Translations under genes and position numbers: made by a program
Source: Jannaschia faecimaris
GTDB lineage: Bacteria; Pseudomonadota; Alphaproteobacteria; Rhodobacterales; Rhodobacteraceae
Length of the DNA stretch: 64,000 bases
Assembly: GCF_900107415.1 (NCBI RefSeq)
Contig: NZ_FNPX01000003.1
Location: forward strand, 124,001 to 188,000
Reading direction: 5' to 3'
The notes under the pieces: model-generated
The model's input: the letters and a program-made list of their open reading frames with translations, nothing else
Database searches by the model: none
What the model was told of the DNA's origin: nothing
Part shown: in pieces, positions 33,079-43,600 of the stretch
Numbering within the stretch: position 1 is the first letter of the stretch
Layout of the letters: each line of letters begins with the position of its first letter

Positions 33079-34107
33079 TTATCCACGTCGTATCACCGGC
33101 GCAAGGCGGGGTTTCGCGGCGTCTTCCTCGAAGTCGAACGTATCAAGCCGTTCGGCTCGCTTGCCCGCGCGTTCTGCGGCAGTCGCGATGCCCTCTACAT
33201 CGCGCCGGGCCTGATCGAAGTGGGTCTCCAGCTTGGCCGCGCGTTCGACGATCAGTTCCACGTCCCGCCCCAAGGCGGCCAGGGCGCGCCGGATGTCGCC
33301 CGCCTGTTCGCGCATCCGGTGGTCCTTGAGGATCGCGCGAAGCGTGTTCAATGTCGCCATCATCGTCGTGGGCGAAACGATCCAGACGCGCGCGGCAAAG
33401 CCTTCGCGCACGACCTCGGGGTGGTGCGCGTGCAGTTCGGCATAAATCGCTTCCGAGGGCAGGAACAGGCAGGCACCGTCCGCCGTTTCGCCGGGTAGGA
33501 TGTACTTGTCGGAAATGGCCCGGATGTGGGTGCGGATGCTGGCGCGGAAGGTGGTGACGCGTGCCTTGTCGGCCGGGTCGGCCAGCATAGACTCCCACGC
33601 TTCCAGTGGGAACTTGGCGTCGATCACCAGCGGACCGGGCGGGTCGGGCATATGCACAAGGCAATCGGCCCGGCGTCCATTGGAAAGCTGGGCCTGCCAG
33701 GTAAAGCTGCCTGGCGGGAGGGCCTTGGCGACCAAGTCGTGTAGCTGGATTTCCCCGAAGGCACCGCGCGTCTGCTTGTTGGACAAGATGTCCTGAAGGC
33801 CCAGGACGTCGCCCGACAGCGTTTCGATCTTTTTCTGCGCCGCGTCGATCACGGCAAGGCGTTGCTGCAACTCACCCAGTGTCTGTGCGGTTCGTGTCGC
33901 GCTGTCCCCCAAGGCTGCGCCGACCTGGGTTTCGGACCGCCGCTGCGCATCGGTCAGGGCTGAAAGGCCACCTGTCAGGTGTACCTGTGTATGGGTCAGA
34001 TCACGCAATCGGCCCAACATCATCACGACCAGAAAAATCAGGATCAGAACGATCAACCCACCGACGATCGCAACCAGAACAAGCGGGTCCGACAGGTTGA
34101 GCGTCAT
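33079..34107 (-). CDS. rmuC: DNA recombination protein RmuC
   Basis: 342 residues. One N-terminal membrane helix ([23 protein letters not shown]) is followed by a coiled coil and the RmuC nuclease-like domain: [25 protein letters not shown] and [12 protein letters not shown]. The family limits sequence inversions and may cut DNA near stalled forks. The ATG at 34107 overlaps the mutL stop (ATGA), so it is translationally coupled to mutL, a sensible genome-stability pairing. Confidence 0.93.
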   Translation of the reverse strand: MTLNLSDPLVLVAIVGGLIVLILIFLVVMMLGRLRDLTHTQVHLTGGLSALTDAQRRSETQVGAALGDSATRTAQTLGELQQRLAVIDAAQKKIETLSGDVLGLQDILSNKQTRGAFGEIQLHDLVAKALPPGSFTWQAQLSNGRRADCLVHMPDPPGPLVIDAKFPLEAWESMLADPADKARVTTFRASIRTHIRAISDKYILPGETADGACLFLPSEAIYAELHAHHPEVVREGFAARVWIVSPTTMMATLNTLRAILKDHRMREQAGDIRRALAALGRDVELIVERAAKLETHFDQARRDVEGIATAAERAGKRAERLDTFDFEEDAAKPRLAPVIRRG

Positions 34108-35918
34108 GAACGTCCGAACAGGCGTTCGATGTCCGAAAGCTGCAACTCGACATACGTGGGGCGGCCGTGGTTGCACTGCCCCGAGTGGGGCGTCGCCTCC
34201 ATCTCGCGCAGCAGGGCATTCATCTCGGGCGCGGTCATCCTCCGGCCCGTGCGCACGGAGCCGTGGCAGGCCATGCGCGAAAGGATCGCATCAAGCCGTG
34301 ACTGAAGCGAGAGCGGGTCGGCGTCGTCATCGTCTTCCAACTCCTCGATCAGGTCCTGTACCAGCGCCTTGGCCGAGCAGTTTCCAAGGATCGCCGGTGT
34401 CTCGCGGACGGCCACGGTGCCGGGACCGAACCCTTCTAGCACCAGCCCGAGCTTTGACAGGTCAAGGTCCAACAGACGCTCGGCCATGGATCCGACTTCC
34501 ATCACTTCCGGGATCAGCAACGCCTGCGCCCGGATGCCGTGGTCGCGCATCTGTGCCTTCAGCTTCTCATAGACCAACCGTTCATGCGCTGCATGTGCGT
34601 CGACGATGATCATTCCGGTTTCAGTCTGTGCCAAGATCCAGTTCTCGTGCATCTGTGCGCGAGCCGCCCCCAGGGGCATCGACTCGGCCGGCGTTTCAGA
34701 GGCTCGCTCTTGCACAGGGTGTTCCATCCGGGCGGAGCGTTCGGCGAAGCCTGGCATTTCAGGCCTCTGCGCGGCATAGGAGGCCGCGCGCGCGCCAAGG
34801 CTGGGCCGGTCCATCTGGTAGACGGGGGAGGCGGGCCGCTCTGGCGTCATCGCGCCAAGCGTCGCTTTGGCAACGGTGGTCGACGCCCGGTGCCCGGCCC
34901 CGGCCAAGGCATGGCGCAAACCCGAGACGATCAGGCCACGGACGATGCCGGCGTCGCGGAACCGCACTTCGGTCTTGGCGGGGTGCACGTTGCAATCGAC
35001 CATCGTCGGATCGCACGTCACGAAAAGTACGGCGACGGGATGCCGATCCTTCGACAGCACATCCATGTAGGCCCCGCGCAACGCACCCGTCAGCATCTTG
35101 TCACGGACGGGCCGGCCGTTGACGAAAAGATACTGGTGCACCGCATTACCGCGCGAATAGGTCGGCAGGCCGGCATGCCCTGTCAGGCGGACCCCGTCGC
35201 GTTCGGCATCGATAGCCAGCGCATTCGCAGCGAAATCGCGCCCCAGAACGGTCGCCAGACGATCGGCTAGCGTGGCGGCGGCGTCGGCGCGGAACACAAC
35301 GCGGTCACCCCCATCAGAGGTGTCACGCAGGATAAAGCTGACGCCGGGTTCTGCCATGGCCAACCGCTTGATCGTGTCAGTGACGGCCATCGTCTCGGAC
35401 CGCTCGGTTTTAAGAAACTTGAGTCGCGCCGGGGTGGCGTGGAACAGGTCACGCAATTCGACGACCGTGCCTGCCCGCAGGGCGGCGGGTTTCGGCGGGT
35501 CGATCCGCCCGCCTGATACATGGATCATCGCCGCGCCGTCGCTGCCGGTCGCGCGCGACGTGATCGTCAGGCGCCCAACAGCCCCCAACGACGGCAAGGC
35601 CTCACCACGAAACCCGAACGAATGGACGTTGAGCAGGTCGCTGCCGTCAATCTTGCTGGTGGCGTGGCGAGACAGGGCAAGCGGCAGGTCGGCGGCAGCG
35701 ATTCCGTGTCCGTCGTCGGTGACACGGATCAAAGTGCGCCCGCCGTCGGAAATATCGACTTGGACGCGCGTTGACTGCGCGTCCAGCGCGTTCTCGACCA
35801 GCTCTTTCACGGCAGATGCTGGGCGTTCGACCACTTCGCCAGCGGCGATGCGGTTTACGGCCCCTTCGTCTAGCTGACGAATTCGAGGAAGGATCATCTT
35901 GTGTTCATGCGCGCCCAT
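34104..35918 (-). CDS. mutL: DNA mismatch repair protein MutL
   Basis: 604 residues. The GHKL ATPase N-terminus is clear: [34 protein letters not shown] and [11 protein letters not shown] variable linker spans about 330-420. The C-terminal dimerisation domain holds [12 protein letters not shown] near residue 440, a version of the DQHAxxExxxxE endonuclease motif, plus ACHGS and CNHGRP, so this MutL probably nicks DNA itself. The start could also be the ATG at 35897 ([12 protein letters not shown]). Confidence 0.96.
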   Translation of the reverse strand: MGAHEHKMILPRIRQLDEGAVNRIAAGEVVERPASAVKELVENALDAQSTRVQVDISDGGRTLIRVTDDGHGIAAADLPLALSRHATSKIDGSDLLNVHSFGFRGEALPSLGAVGRLTITSRATGSDGAAMIHVSGGRIDPPKPAALRAGTVVELRDLFHATPARLKFLKTERSETMAVTDTIKRLAMAEPGVSFILRDTSDGGDRVVFRADAAATLADRLATVLGRDFAANALAIDAERDGVRLTGHAGLPTYSRGNAVHQYLFVNGRPVRDKMLTGALRGAYMDVLSKDRHPVAVLFVTCDPTMVDCNVHPAKTEVRFRDAGIVRGLIVSGLRHALAGAGHRASTTVAKATLGAMTPERPASPVYQMDRPSLGARAASYAAQRPEMPGFAERSARMEHPVQERASETPAESMPLGAARAQMHENWILAQTETGMIIVDAHAAHERLVYEKLKAQMRDHGIRAQALLIPEVMEVGSMAERLLDLDLSKLGLVLEGFGPGTVAVRETPAILGNCSAKALVQDLIEELEDDDDADPLSLQSRLDAILSRMACHGSVRTGRRMTAPEMNALLREMEATPHSGQCNHGRPTYVELQLSDIERLFGRS

Positions 35919-35957
35919 GCCCCTAGGGATAGCACGGGCGCAGCAGATTCGGAAAGC

Positions 35958-37274
35958 TCAGAAGCTGCCGGATTCGAGGCCTTCAGGCTGTCCCACGACC
36001 ACGAAGTGCAACTTCGCCGGATCAAGCAAACGCGCGGCCACCCGACTTATATCGTCCAGTGTCACAGCCTCTATCCGGTCGTTCCGGGTCGGAATGTAAT
36101 CGACCGGAAGGCCGATTGACTGCATCCCCGTCAAGATACCGGCAATGCGTGAATTGCCGTCGAAACGCAGCGGATAAGCTCCCGTCAGGTATGTTTTGGC
36201 GGCGTCCAGTTCCTCGGCGGTCACGCCTTCGCTGGAGATCCGGGCCCACTCGTCGCGGACGATCTCGATTGCCTCGGCCGCCTTGTCATTGGAGGACGAG
36301 AACTGGCCAAGCAATTGCTCCGCCTTGTCGCGCGGGGCGAGATAAGTGCCGATGCCATAGGTCAGGCCGCGCTTTTCCCGGACCTCGGTCATCAGACGGC
36401 TCTGGAAGCCGCTTCCGCCCAATATGTGATTCAGGATGAAGGCCGCGAAGTAGTCCGGATCTTCGAAGGCGATGCCCTCCTGGCCGAACAGGACGACCGA
36501 CTGCGGCGACGGAAAGTCGACCACGGTCACGCCGCCGCCGAGAACGGTAGTAATGGCGGGCACATCGGCAGCATCGCTCTCGGGAAGGTCGCCCAGCAAC
36601 CGATCCAGCAGCGGGGCAAGCTCCTCGGCGGTGATGTCGCCGGTTACGCCCACCTTTACCCGGTCGCGGGTCAGAGCGCGGGCATGCGCTTCACGCAGGT
36701 CCGCAATGGACAGGGCGGCGACCGTCTCGGGCGTGCCCTTCATCGCCGAGCCATAGGGATGGCTGGGAAAGCTCATTGCGCTGAAGGTTCGTGCGGCGAT
36801 TTCGTTTGGATCGCGCGCGTCGCCGGCCAGACCGGCCAGTACTTGTTCGCGGACCCGTTCGACGGCGTCTGCATCGAATCGCGGGTTTGTAAGGGCGGCG
36901 CGCATAAGGTCGATGCTGGCATCGCGGTTTTCGGTCAGGAAGCTCAGACCGATCGTCACGCTGTCGTTCGCGGCGTTGAAGCTGGTCCGCGCTGCCAGAG
37001 TTTCCTCTGCCTCGGCAAAGGCACGGGCATCCATGTCTCCTGCCCCCTCTTCGAGCAGGCCCGTCATCAGGTAGGTTGCACCGCGGGCTTCGGGCTTGTC
37101 TTCATTGGCACCGCCCTCGAATTGCAGCTCGATGGCGGTGAAGGGAATGGAATGTTCCTCGACCAGCCAGACCTCAATCCCGCCGGGCGTGGTGATTTCC
37201 TTGATTTCAACAGCTGCAAGCGCGGGCATTGGCAGGCTCAGGGCGATGATCGCTCCCAGGATGCGCGGGGTCAT
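35958..37274 (-). CDS. M16 family protein, non-catalytic partner
   Basis: 438 residues with a signal peptide (IIALSLPMPALA). It is built like an M16B peptidase with two homologous halves but lacks the HxxEH zinc motif: the place where it should occur reads GATYLMTGLLEEGA. The C-terminal half keeps REKRGLTYGIGTYL, the Arg/Tyr substrate-binding motif. This is the expected inactive subunit that pairs with the active M16 protein encoded just upstream. The genes overlap by four bases. Confidence 0.92.
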   Translation of the reverse strand: MTPRILGAIIALSLPMPALAAVEIKEITTPGGIEVWLVEEHSIPFTAIELQFEGGANEDKPEARGATYLMTGLLEEGAGDMDARAFAEAEETLAARTSFNAANDSVTIGLSFLTENRDASIDLMRAALTNPRFDADAVERVREQVLAGLAGDARDPNEIAARTFSAMSFPSHPYGSAMKGTPETVAALSIADLREAHARALTRDRVKVGVTGDITAEELAPLLDRLLGDLPESDAADVPAITTVLGGGVTVVDFPSPQSVVLFGQEGIAFEDPDYFAAFILNHILGGSGFQSRLMTEVREKRGLTYGIGTYLAPRDKAEQLLGQFSSSNDKAAEAIEIVRDEWARISSEGVTAEELDAAKTYLTGAYPLRFDGNSRIAGILTGMQSIGLPVDYIPTRNDRIEAVTLDDISRVAARLLDPAKLHFVVVGQPEGLESGSF

Positions 37275-38659
37275 TGGTCGGCCTCCGTCACGGCTGCGGG
37301 CGTCACGACGGCGTCCTCCGAAGCGGGCTTGGTCAGGTATCCGGTCACGGATTTCTTCATGTCGAACACCTGCTTTGCGGCTGCCACGATATCGTCTTCG
37401 GTGACAGCAGCGAGAATGTCGGGCCAGTCCAGAACGTCCTGCACGGTCAGACCACTGGTTACGGCGGTTCCGAATTCACGGGCGCGGCCCTGCAGGCTGT
37501 CGCGTTCGTAGATGGTAGCGGCCTGCAGCTGAGTCCGGACCCGGTCCAGTTGCGCCGGATTGATCCCGTCCTCGATGATACGGGCGATTATCCGGTCCAT
37601 GTCTGCCTCGGCCTGCTCCAGCGTCCGGTCGGGCGTCGGCATGACCAGTACGGAAAACTGCGTATCGTCATAGCGCGTGCCGGAGTAGAATGCCGCCGTG
37701 TACAGCGCCACGCCCTCTTCCTGTTCCAGCGTCCGACCCAGCATCGACGTGGCGGAGGAGCCGCCGAGGATCTCGGCAAGGACGGTCAGGGCTGCGGCGT
37801 CGGTCTGATTGCCCGCATCCCGTTCGGGGGCAAGATAGGTCCGCATGACATAGGGGTTGGAAACGCGCTCATCTTCGAATGTCAGGCGGCGCGCGGCCAA
37901 TTGCGGCGGCTCGGACGGACGCGCGCGTTCGGTCAGCCCTGGGGTCGGTTCGACGGGGCCATAATGTTTCAGCGCCAGCGACTCCACCTCGGCGGGGTCC
38001 ACATCGCCTGCCACGATCAGAGTGGCGTTGTTGGGGGCATAATAGGTGCGATAGAAATCGAGCGCGTCCTGAAGCGTCAGCTTCTCGGCCTCGTGCTTCC
38101 AGCCGATAATCGGGACACCGTACGGATGATTCATGTACTGCGTCGCGTTGCGCATCTCGCCGAACAGGGCACCGGGGTTGGAGTCAGTGCGTTGCGCCCG
38201 CTCTTCCAGCACGACATCGCGTTCGGTCAGCATGTCCTCGTCATCCAGGACCAGATCGCGCATCCGGTCGGCCTCCATCTTCATCATTAATTCCAGACGA
38301 TCAGCGGCGACACGCTGAAAATATCCGGTATAGTCGTTTGACGTGAAGGCATTGTCGGATCCGCCCTGCGCCGAAACGGTCTGGCTGAATTCGCCCGGTG
38401 CCAGCTCGTCCGTGCCCTTGAACATCAGGTGTTCCAGGAAATGCGCGATACCTGATTTGCCGGCCGGTTCGTCGGCGGACCCGACGTTGTACCAGACCAT
38501 GTGCACCACGACCGGTGCGCGATGATCTTCGATCACGATGGCATCCATGCCGTTGGGCAAGGTGAAGGTGGTAACCGTGTCGTCGATGGCCTGGGCCGGA
38601 GCCTGGCTGGCAAGGACCAGCGGCAGGGTGGCAGCGGCGACAAGAGTGCGAATGCGCAA
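37271..38659 (-). CDS. M16 family zinc peptidase, catalytic partner
   Basis: 462 residues with a signal peptide (LVAAATLPLVLASQAPAQA). The inverted zinc motif HFLEH in SGIAHFLEHLMFKGT is intact near residue 72, with the downstream Glu ligand in the following helix (TERDVVLEERAQR). It should work as a periplasmic heterodimer with the next gene product, degrading peptides that enter the central cavity. ATGA overlap with the partner gene confirms co-translation. Confidence 0.94.
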   Translation of the reverse strand: MRIRTLVAAATLPLVLASQAPAQAIDDTVTTFTLPNGMDAIVIEDHRAPVVVHMVWYNVGSADEPAGKSGIAHFLEHLMFKGTDELAPGEFSQTVSAQGGSDNAFTSNDYTGYFQRVAADRLELMMKMEADRMRDLVLDDEDMLTERDVVLEERAQRTDSNPGALFGEMRNATQYMNHPYGVPIIGWKHEAEKLTLQDALDFYRTYYAPNNATLIVAGDVDPAEVESLALKHYGPVEPTPGLTERARPSEPPQLAARRLTFEDERVSNPYVMRTYLAPERDAGNQTDAAALTVLAEILGGSSATSMLGRTLEQEEGVALYTAAFYSGTRYDDTQFSVLVMPTPDRTLEQAEADMDRIIARIIEDGINPAQLDRVRTQLQAATIYERDSLQGRAREFGTAVTSGLTVQDVLDWPDILAAVTEDDIVAAAKQVFDMKKSVTGYLTKPASEDAVVTPAAVTEADQ

Positions 38660-38763
38660 GAGCGTCTCCTTCGGGCGTCAGAAAATAACTCTCCCCTCAG
38701 GTATGCGATGCGGGGCAGGAGTCAAAGGCAGATGACGCGCCCGTGACCTACTTTCGGGGGCCG

Positions 38764-39153
38764 TCACCCAACAAAAGCCGTCACTTCGATTTCGACACGG
38801 GCCGTCGAGGGCGAGAGGCGAGTAACCTGAACGATGGTGCTGGCGGGTAAGGCCACCTGAAAGGCCTTGCGATGAAGGGGTTTGACCGCGTCCGCGTCGT
38901 CCATATCTATCAGATAGACGGTGGAGCGGACTACGTCATCGAACCCAGCTCCGGCTTCCTTCAAAGCATCCTCGACCATCCGTAGGCAAGCGGCGAATTG
39001 CGCCTTGGTCTCCAGCGACAAATCATCGCCCCGCGCCGTCGTCCCCGAGACCCAGACATGGCCCCCCATCCGAACCGCGCGGGAATATCCGTACTCATCC
39101 TCAAAGGCATAGCCCGAACGAATGCGCGTGCGGCCCCCGGCGTCAATCGTCAC
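38764..39153 (-). CDS. RidA family protein
   Basis: 129 residues, the standard length. It has the YjgF/YER057c/UK114 pattern: GYAFEDEYGYSRAVRMGGHVWVSG, then QFAACLRMVEDALKEAG, VVRSTVYLIDM and STARVEIEVTAFV. The Arg normally needed for imine hydrolysis, which precedes the C-terminal ExxA, is replaced by the TRLSPSTARVEIEV segment, so it is not a typical RidA-subfamily enamine deaminase. A GTG at 39153 is the only sensible start, seven bases after the previous gene. Confidence 0.83.
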   Translation of the reverse strand: MTIDAGGRTRIRSGYAFEDEYGYSRAVRMGGHVWVSGTTARGDDLSLETKAQFAACLRMVEDALKEAGAGFDDVVRSTVYLIDMDDADAVKPLHRKAFQVALPASTIVQVTRLSPSTARVEIEVTAFVG

Positions 39154-39160
39154 GGACGGG

Positions 39161-39673
39161 TCATTCCGTGGTCGCGGGGTCAGGCGGAGCCGCAACCGTG
39201 CGCACGCCGAGGTTCCGCAAGCGGTAAAGTTCCGCGTATTGGTCGAGCGCCTGACTGCGATACGCCTTGAAATAGGTGGATACGTTGAACACGCGCTCCA
39301 GCAACCGCGCGTCGTTGGCGCGGCGGAAGTCCAGGTCTTCGGCCGCCAGCTGGCCACGGATACCAGGGGTCACGCCGTAGCGTTGCACACTGGCGAGTAG
39401 ACCGCGGTCGGCCCCGCTCCCGCGTTCGATGTTCCCGCCCAGGGCCGCGACGGCCTCGGACTGAGGTGCGCGATCGACGCGGTTGACCCCGCCCGGCGTG
39501 GGTGTGGGCAGCGCGGCCAAGTCTGGGGGCGTCTGCAAAGGGGCTGTCGGCAGGATCGAGAATTCATCCGGCGAGCGGTCCTGCTTGCGGATGTTGAACA
39601 GCGTCGGGTCCTCGCGTTCACACGCGGCAAGTGTCGCGACCAGAGTTCCCACCAATGCCAGCCGTCCGAACAT
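39161..39673 (-). CDS. DUF3035 lipoprotein, BamF-like
   Basis: 170 residues. The lipobox LAAC (Cys about residue 18) marks an outer-membrane lipoprotein. A Pro/Thr-rich linker is followed by FRRANDARLLERVFN, which fits the RxxNDxxLLE motif described for BamF of alphaproteobacterial outer-membrane assembly machines (DUF3035). It should assist beta-barrel protein insertion. It follows lspA, the peptidase that processes lipoproteins, after 57 bases. Confidence 0.87.
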   Translation of the reverse strand: MFGRLALVGTLVATLAACEREDPTLFNIRKQDRSPDEFSILPTAPLQTPPDLAALPTPTPGGVNRVDRAPQSEAVAALGGNIERGSGADRGLLASVQRYGVTPGIRGQLAAEDLDFRRANDARLLERVFNVSTYFKAYRSQALDQYAELYRLRNLGVRTVAAPPDPATTE

Positions 39674-39730
39674 CCCAAACGCCCCCTTATTCTGCGTGTT
39701 GCTTGTTCCTACCCCAAGGGGCGGTCTTCG

Positions 39731-40207
39731 TCACGGGGTCTTTGCGGCCTTATCTTTCCCTTCCTCTGCGAACAGGATCAGGCCGACCGCGCCAAGGAAG
39801 ATGAAAACGTCGGCCAGGTTGAACGCATAGGGGTTGTGGATGCCGCAGCAGGACATGTTCAGAAAATCCGCCACCGCCCCATAGATTACCCGGTCCAGCG
39901 CATTGGCCAGCGCCCCGCCGACGACGAAACCGGCACAGACGAAGGCCACGGGCCGCGTGAAGGCCCGCGCCCAGCGGACAAGGAAGATACTGACGACCAC
40001 GGCCACCGAGATCAGCAGCCAGCGCGCGCCCGCCCCCGAGAGAAGGCCGAAATTGATCCCGTCGTTCCAGCCCATGATGAAAACCAGGTAGGGCGGCAAG
40101 ACTTCGATCACTCCGACCGTCTGAAGGTCCATCAGGTGAACGATCAGCACCTTTGAAAGCTGGTCGATGCCGAAAGCGGCCAGCGCAGAGATCCACAAGT
40201 TCCGCAT
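39731..40207 (-). CDS. lspA: Lipoprotein signal peptidase (signal peptidase II)
   Basis: 158 residues with four membrane helices. Catalytic Asp residues are in NALDRVIYGAVADFL and NLADVFIFLG. It removes the signal peptide of diacylated prolipoproteins in the inner membrane. Its ATG shares a base with the purH stop (TGATG). There is an N-terminal DQLSK as in other LspA proteins. Confidence 0.97.
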   Translation of the reverse strand: MRNLWISALAAFGIDQLSKVLIVHLMDLQTVGVIEVLPPYLVFIMGWNDGINFGLLSGAGARWLLISVAVVVSIFLVRWARAFTRPVAFVCAGFVVGGALANALDRVIYGAVADFLNMSCCGIHNPYAFNLADVFIFLGAVGLILFAEEGKDKAAKTP

Positions 40208-41781
40208 CAGTGACGGAAGTGCCGCATGCCGGTGAAGACCATGGCCAGACCCGCGTCGTCCGCCGCCTTGATGACGTCGTCGTCGCGCATCGATCCGCCC
40301 GGTTGGATCACCGCCGTGGCCCCGGCTTCGGCCGCGGCCAGCAGGCCGTCGGCAAAGGGGAAGAACGCATCCGAGGCCACGACCGAACCAACCGCCGCCG
40401 ATTGCCCCAGCCCCAGAACCTCGGCCACGTCGAGCGCCTTTCTTGCGGCGATCCGGGAGCTGTCGAGGCGGCTCATCTGGCCCGCGCCGACGCCTACGGT
40501 CGCGCCGTCCCGGGCATAGATGATTGCGTTGGATTTCACGTGCTTGGCCACGGTCCAGGCGAACATCAGATCACGCATCTGCGCATCCGTGGGTGCCACA
40601 TTGGTGACGACCCTGAGTTGATCGGGGCTGATGAAGCCTGTGTCCTTGTCCTGAACAAGCCAGCCGCCTGCGACCTGCTTCATGGCGCGAATCGCGGTTC
40701 GGGGGTCGGGCAGTGTCCCGGTGGTCAGCAGGCGCAGGTTCTTTTTCTCCGCGAAGATGGCCTTTGCGTCGTCGGTGGCATCGGGTGCGATGACGACTTC
40801 GGTGAAGATGCCGGCCATCAGCTCCGCCGTCTCCGCGTCCAGAGTACCGTTGAGCGCCACAATCCCGCCGAAGGCCGAGGTGCGGTCGCAGTCGAAGGCC
40901 CGCTGATAGGCCTGCGCCAGCGTCTCGCCGGTGGCGACGCCGCAGGGATTGGCGTGCTTGATAATGGCGACGGCGGGACGGTCACCGAATTCCGCGACTA
41001 ATTCCACTGCCGCATCGGTGTCGTTGATGTTGTTGTAGCTCAGCTCCTTGCCCTGGTGCTGCTTGGCTGTGGCCACGCCGGGGCGCGCGCTGCCGTCGGT
41101 ATAGAATGCGGCCGACTGGTGCGGGTTTTCCCCGTAGCGCAGCGTCTGCGTAAGGGTGCCGGCGGCGGCGATGCGGCGCGGCGTCTCCTCGAACCGGGCC
41201 ATCCAGGTGGCGACGGCGGCATCATAGGCGGCTGTGCGGCCATAAGCGATGGCCGACTGCCGCTGGCGGAAGGGCAAGGTCGTGGCCCCGTCGTTGGCGT
41301 CCAGTTCGGTCAGCAGGGCGTCGTAATCCTCGGGGTCGGTCACCACGCAGGTGAAAGCCTGGTTCTTGGCACCTGCCCGAATCATGGCGGGGCCGCCGAT
41401 GTCGATGTTCTCGATGCAGGTGGCCTCGTCCGCGCCGGACGCAACCGTGGCCTCGAACGGGTAAAGGTTCACCACCAGCAGGTCGATGCCGCCGATCTCG
41501 TGCTCCTTCATGGCCTTCGCGTGGTCGGGGTTGTCGCGCAGGGCCAACAATCCGCCGTGCACCTTCGGGTGCAGCGTCTTGACCCGTCCGTCCATCATTT
41601 CGGGGAAGCCGGTCACCTCGGCCACGTCTTTCACCGTCAAGCCCGCATCCCGCAGTGCCCGGGCAGATCCGCCCGTTGAGAGAATCTCGACCCCGCGGGC
41701 GGCAAGCGCCTGACCCAACCCGATCAGCCCCTCCTTGTCCGAGACGGAGATCAGGGCGCGTTTAAGCGGAACAGACGTCAT
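40207..41781 (-). CDS. purH: Bifunctional AICAR formyltransferase / IMP cyclohydrolase
   Basis: 524 residues. The N-terminal MGS-like cyclohydrolase domain (about 1-140) has [12 protein letters not shown] and [15 protein letters not shown]. The formyltransferase domain has [29 protein letters not shown] and KHANPCGVA. These are the last two steps to IMP. The ATG at 41781 is preceded by AGGAAGA. It lies 16 bases after the heparinase-like gene and overlaps lspA. Confidence 0.98.
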   Translation of the reverse strand: MTSVPLKRALISVSDKEGLIGLGQALAARGVEILSTGGSARALRDAGLTVKDVAEVTGFPEMMDGRVKTLHPKVHGGLLALRDNPDHAKAMKEHEIGGIDLLVVNLYPFEATVASGADEATCIENIDIGGPAMIRAGAKNQAFTCVVTDPEDYDALLTELDANDGATTLPFRQRQSAIAYGRTAAYDAAVATWMARFEETPRRIAAAGTLTQTLRYGENPHQSAAFYTDGSARPGVATAKQHQGKELSYNNINDTDAAVELVAEFGDRPAVAIIKHANPCGVATGETLAQAYQRAFDCDRTSAFGGIVALNGTLDAETAELMAGIFTEVVIAPDATDDAKAIFAEKKNLRLLTTGTLPDPRTAIRAMKQVAGGWLVQDKDTGFISPDQLRVVTNVAPTDAQMRDLMFAWTVAKHVKSNAIIYARDGATVGVGAGQMSRLDSSRIAARKALDVAEVLGLGQSAAVGSVVASDAFFPFADGLLAAAEAGATAVIQPGGSMRDDDVIKAADDAGLAMVFTGMRHFRH

Positions 41782-41797
41782 TGCGGTCTTCCTATGG

Positions 41798-43519
41798 TCA
41801 AAGTCCATCTTCGGCGCGGGAGGGCGAAGAGTCCGTCGCCTCCTGAGCGCGAGTCAGGGTCCAGTCGATGGTCGCGGCATAGGACACAAGGGCGTCGGAT
41901 AAAACCACCTGTTGCGCGGGACGCGGCTTCAGGCGCCCCGACTCAAGGTGTACCGATGGCTCCAGCGTCAGTTTCAGGTTGCCGAGGGGGCGAAACACCC
42001 AGATTTCGCCCGATGGCAAGGCCAGAGAGGCGGCGCGACCACCCATGTCGATCTCCGCGTCCGTATCGGGATGCAGGTGAAACCGGATCGCGAAGGGCAA
42101 ACCGTGCGGGCCCATGTCGTGGCGCGTGTCGTCCAGCCGGTCCTTGTCGGCGTTGCTCATCGCGCGCAGCGAATCCTCACCTTCGAGCTTGCGACCGTCG
42201 GTCGACAGGACCAGGCGCCGCAGATGGGTCAGCCCGTGCGTCTCGCGGTAGCCGTCATGGGACAAAACAAGCGTGGATGCCCGGCGTGAGTCGCTGCGTT
42301 GCCATTGCACGTTCTTGGGCGGCAGGATCATCGGGGCGATCTGCCGCTTGCCCACCGTCAGCAGGGGGCCGACCCGGGCCGTTGACCAGCCGGTCACCTC
42401 CAAAGTGGAATGGGATGCCGTGGCGCGGCTGGCCCGGTGCCAGTCTGGACCGAAGGCCCCGCCGGGGCCGCAGTTCGCGACCACCGGGCAATTGCCCGAC
42501 GTCAATTCGAACGCCAGGGTTGAGGCGTGGGCGGATCCGCTGGCCGCCCCGGTCGCAGGGGCCTGCGCATCGGCGATCAGCGTGGTCCTGCCGTGCGCGA
42601 CGGGGGCATAGCCCATTGCCAGCCCGCTGTTGTTGCGTTCCCGGATGCCGGAGGTGGCCAGGACGCGGTCAAGCCGACCGGGTCGCCCCTTGCCGCCGCC
42701 ATGGAATCGCGCCAACTCGCCGTTGGCATGGCGCAACGCCCGCAGGGTCGGCACCATGCGCGCCTGCGCCGCCAGCAAATCGTCGGGCGGCGTGTCCTTC
42801 GCGCGAAGCGCGTCGATCGCCCACCCCAGCAGCATCGCCATCTCCAGAAGGGCCTCGGGATTGCGCGAGGCGATACCGCCGTCCGGCAAAATGTCCTCCC
42901 GGGCCGCCTTGGTCAGTGCGAGGGTCGCCGTCGGGGTTACCTCGGCCATCCCTTCCAGCGTCAGCCCGGCGTAGAGCAGTCCGGTCAGCGCCTCCATCCG
43001 GGCCAGCCCCGCAGGGGCCTCTGTCCATTCTGCGCTGAGGTAGGCCGCCTGCCGGTAAAGAAGGTCGAAATACGTGGCTTGATCGCGCGCTTCCATGCCC
43101 GACAGAAGCGTCGGAGCATGGCTGATCTGGCGTAGAAGCCGCCGACCGGTCAGCGCGGCATCCCAGCCCGGCCCCTTGCCGCCGCCAAAGCGTTTCGCCC
43201 AGTCCAGCACCCAGAGCTGCGCGGTCGTGCGGGCTTTGCGGCCACCAGAGGCCATGATGTCATCCAGCCAGCCTTGTCCGTGCAATTGCATCTCGAATGG
43301 GGTCGACGGGGCCTCCAGTTGCCAAGGCGTCTTGCCTGGTGCCTCGACCAGTTGCCCGGCCATGTGCCACAAGCCCGACAACATCTGTTGCCCCTTGCGG
43401 ACAGATCCCGTGCCGCGTGGCTCGGGTTGCCAGACCAGCGTACGCGGTCCGCGACGTGGGCGCGACCTGGCCATGCGCCATCGCGTGTGTACCCTGTCTG
43501 AAAAACTCTGACCGCTCAT
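41798..43519 (-). CDS. Heparinase II/III family protein
   Basis: About 573 residues. The N-terminal half (FARYY-like toroid) includes [14 protein letters not shown] and [15 protein letters not shown]. The C-terminal beta domain has [27 protein letters not shown], the usual catalytic His/Tyr-bearing segment of alphaproteobacterial heparinase-like proteins, and [19 protein letters not shown]. No signal peptide is obvious, so its role is uncertain. It has a conserved place before purH in this order of bacteria. The start at 43519 (MSGQSF) is a choice; the frame stays open to 43591. Confidence 0.87.
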   Translation of the reverse strand: MSGQSFSDRVHTRWRMARSRPRRGPRTLVWQPEPRGTGSVRKGQQMLSGLWHMAGQLVEAPGKTPWQLEAPSTPFEMQLHGQGWLDDIMASGGRKARTTAQLWVLDWAKRFGGGKGPGWDAALTGRRLLRQISHAPTLLSGMEARDQATYFDLLYRQAAYLSAEWTEAPAGLARMEALTGLLYAGLTLEGMAEVTPTATLALTKAAREDILPDGGIASRNPEALLEMAMLLGWAIDALRAKDTPPDDLLAAQARMVPTLRALRHANGELARFHGGGKGRPGRLDRVLATSGIRERNNSGLAMGYAPVAHGRTTLIADAQAPATGAASGSAHASTLAFELTSGNCPVVANCGPGGAFGPDWHRASRATASHSTLEVTGWSTARVGPLLTVGKRQIAPMILPPKNVQWQRSDSRRASTLVLSHDGYRETHGLTHLRRLVLSTDGRKLEGEDSLRAMSNADKDRLDDTRHDMGPHGLPFAIRFHLHPDTDAEIDMGGRAASLALPSGEIWVFRPLGNLKLTLEPSVHLESGRLKPRPAQQVVLSDALVSYAATIDWTLTRAQEATDSSPSRAEDGL

Positions 43520-43600
43520 TTCGTGTGCCCGGCTGCGGACCTGTTCCGGCCCTTCGAAGTGCAGGTTACGCCGCGAGGCGCGATCTGTCACGCGGGCGGA

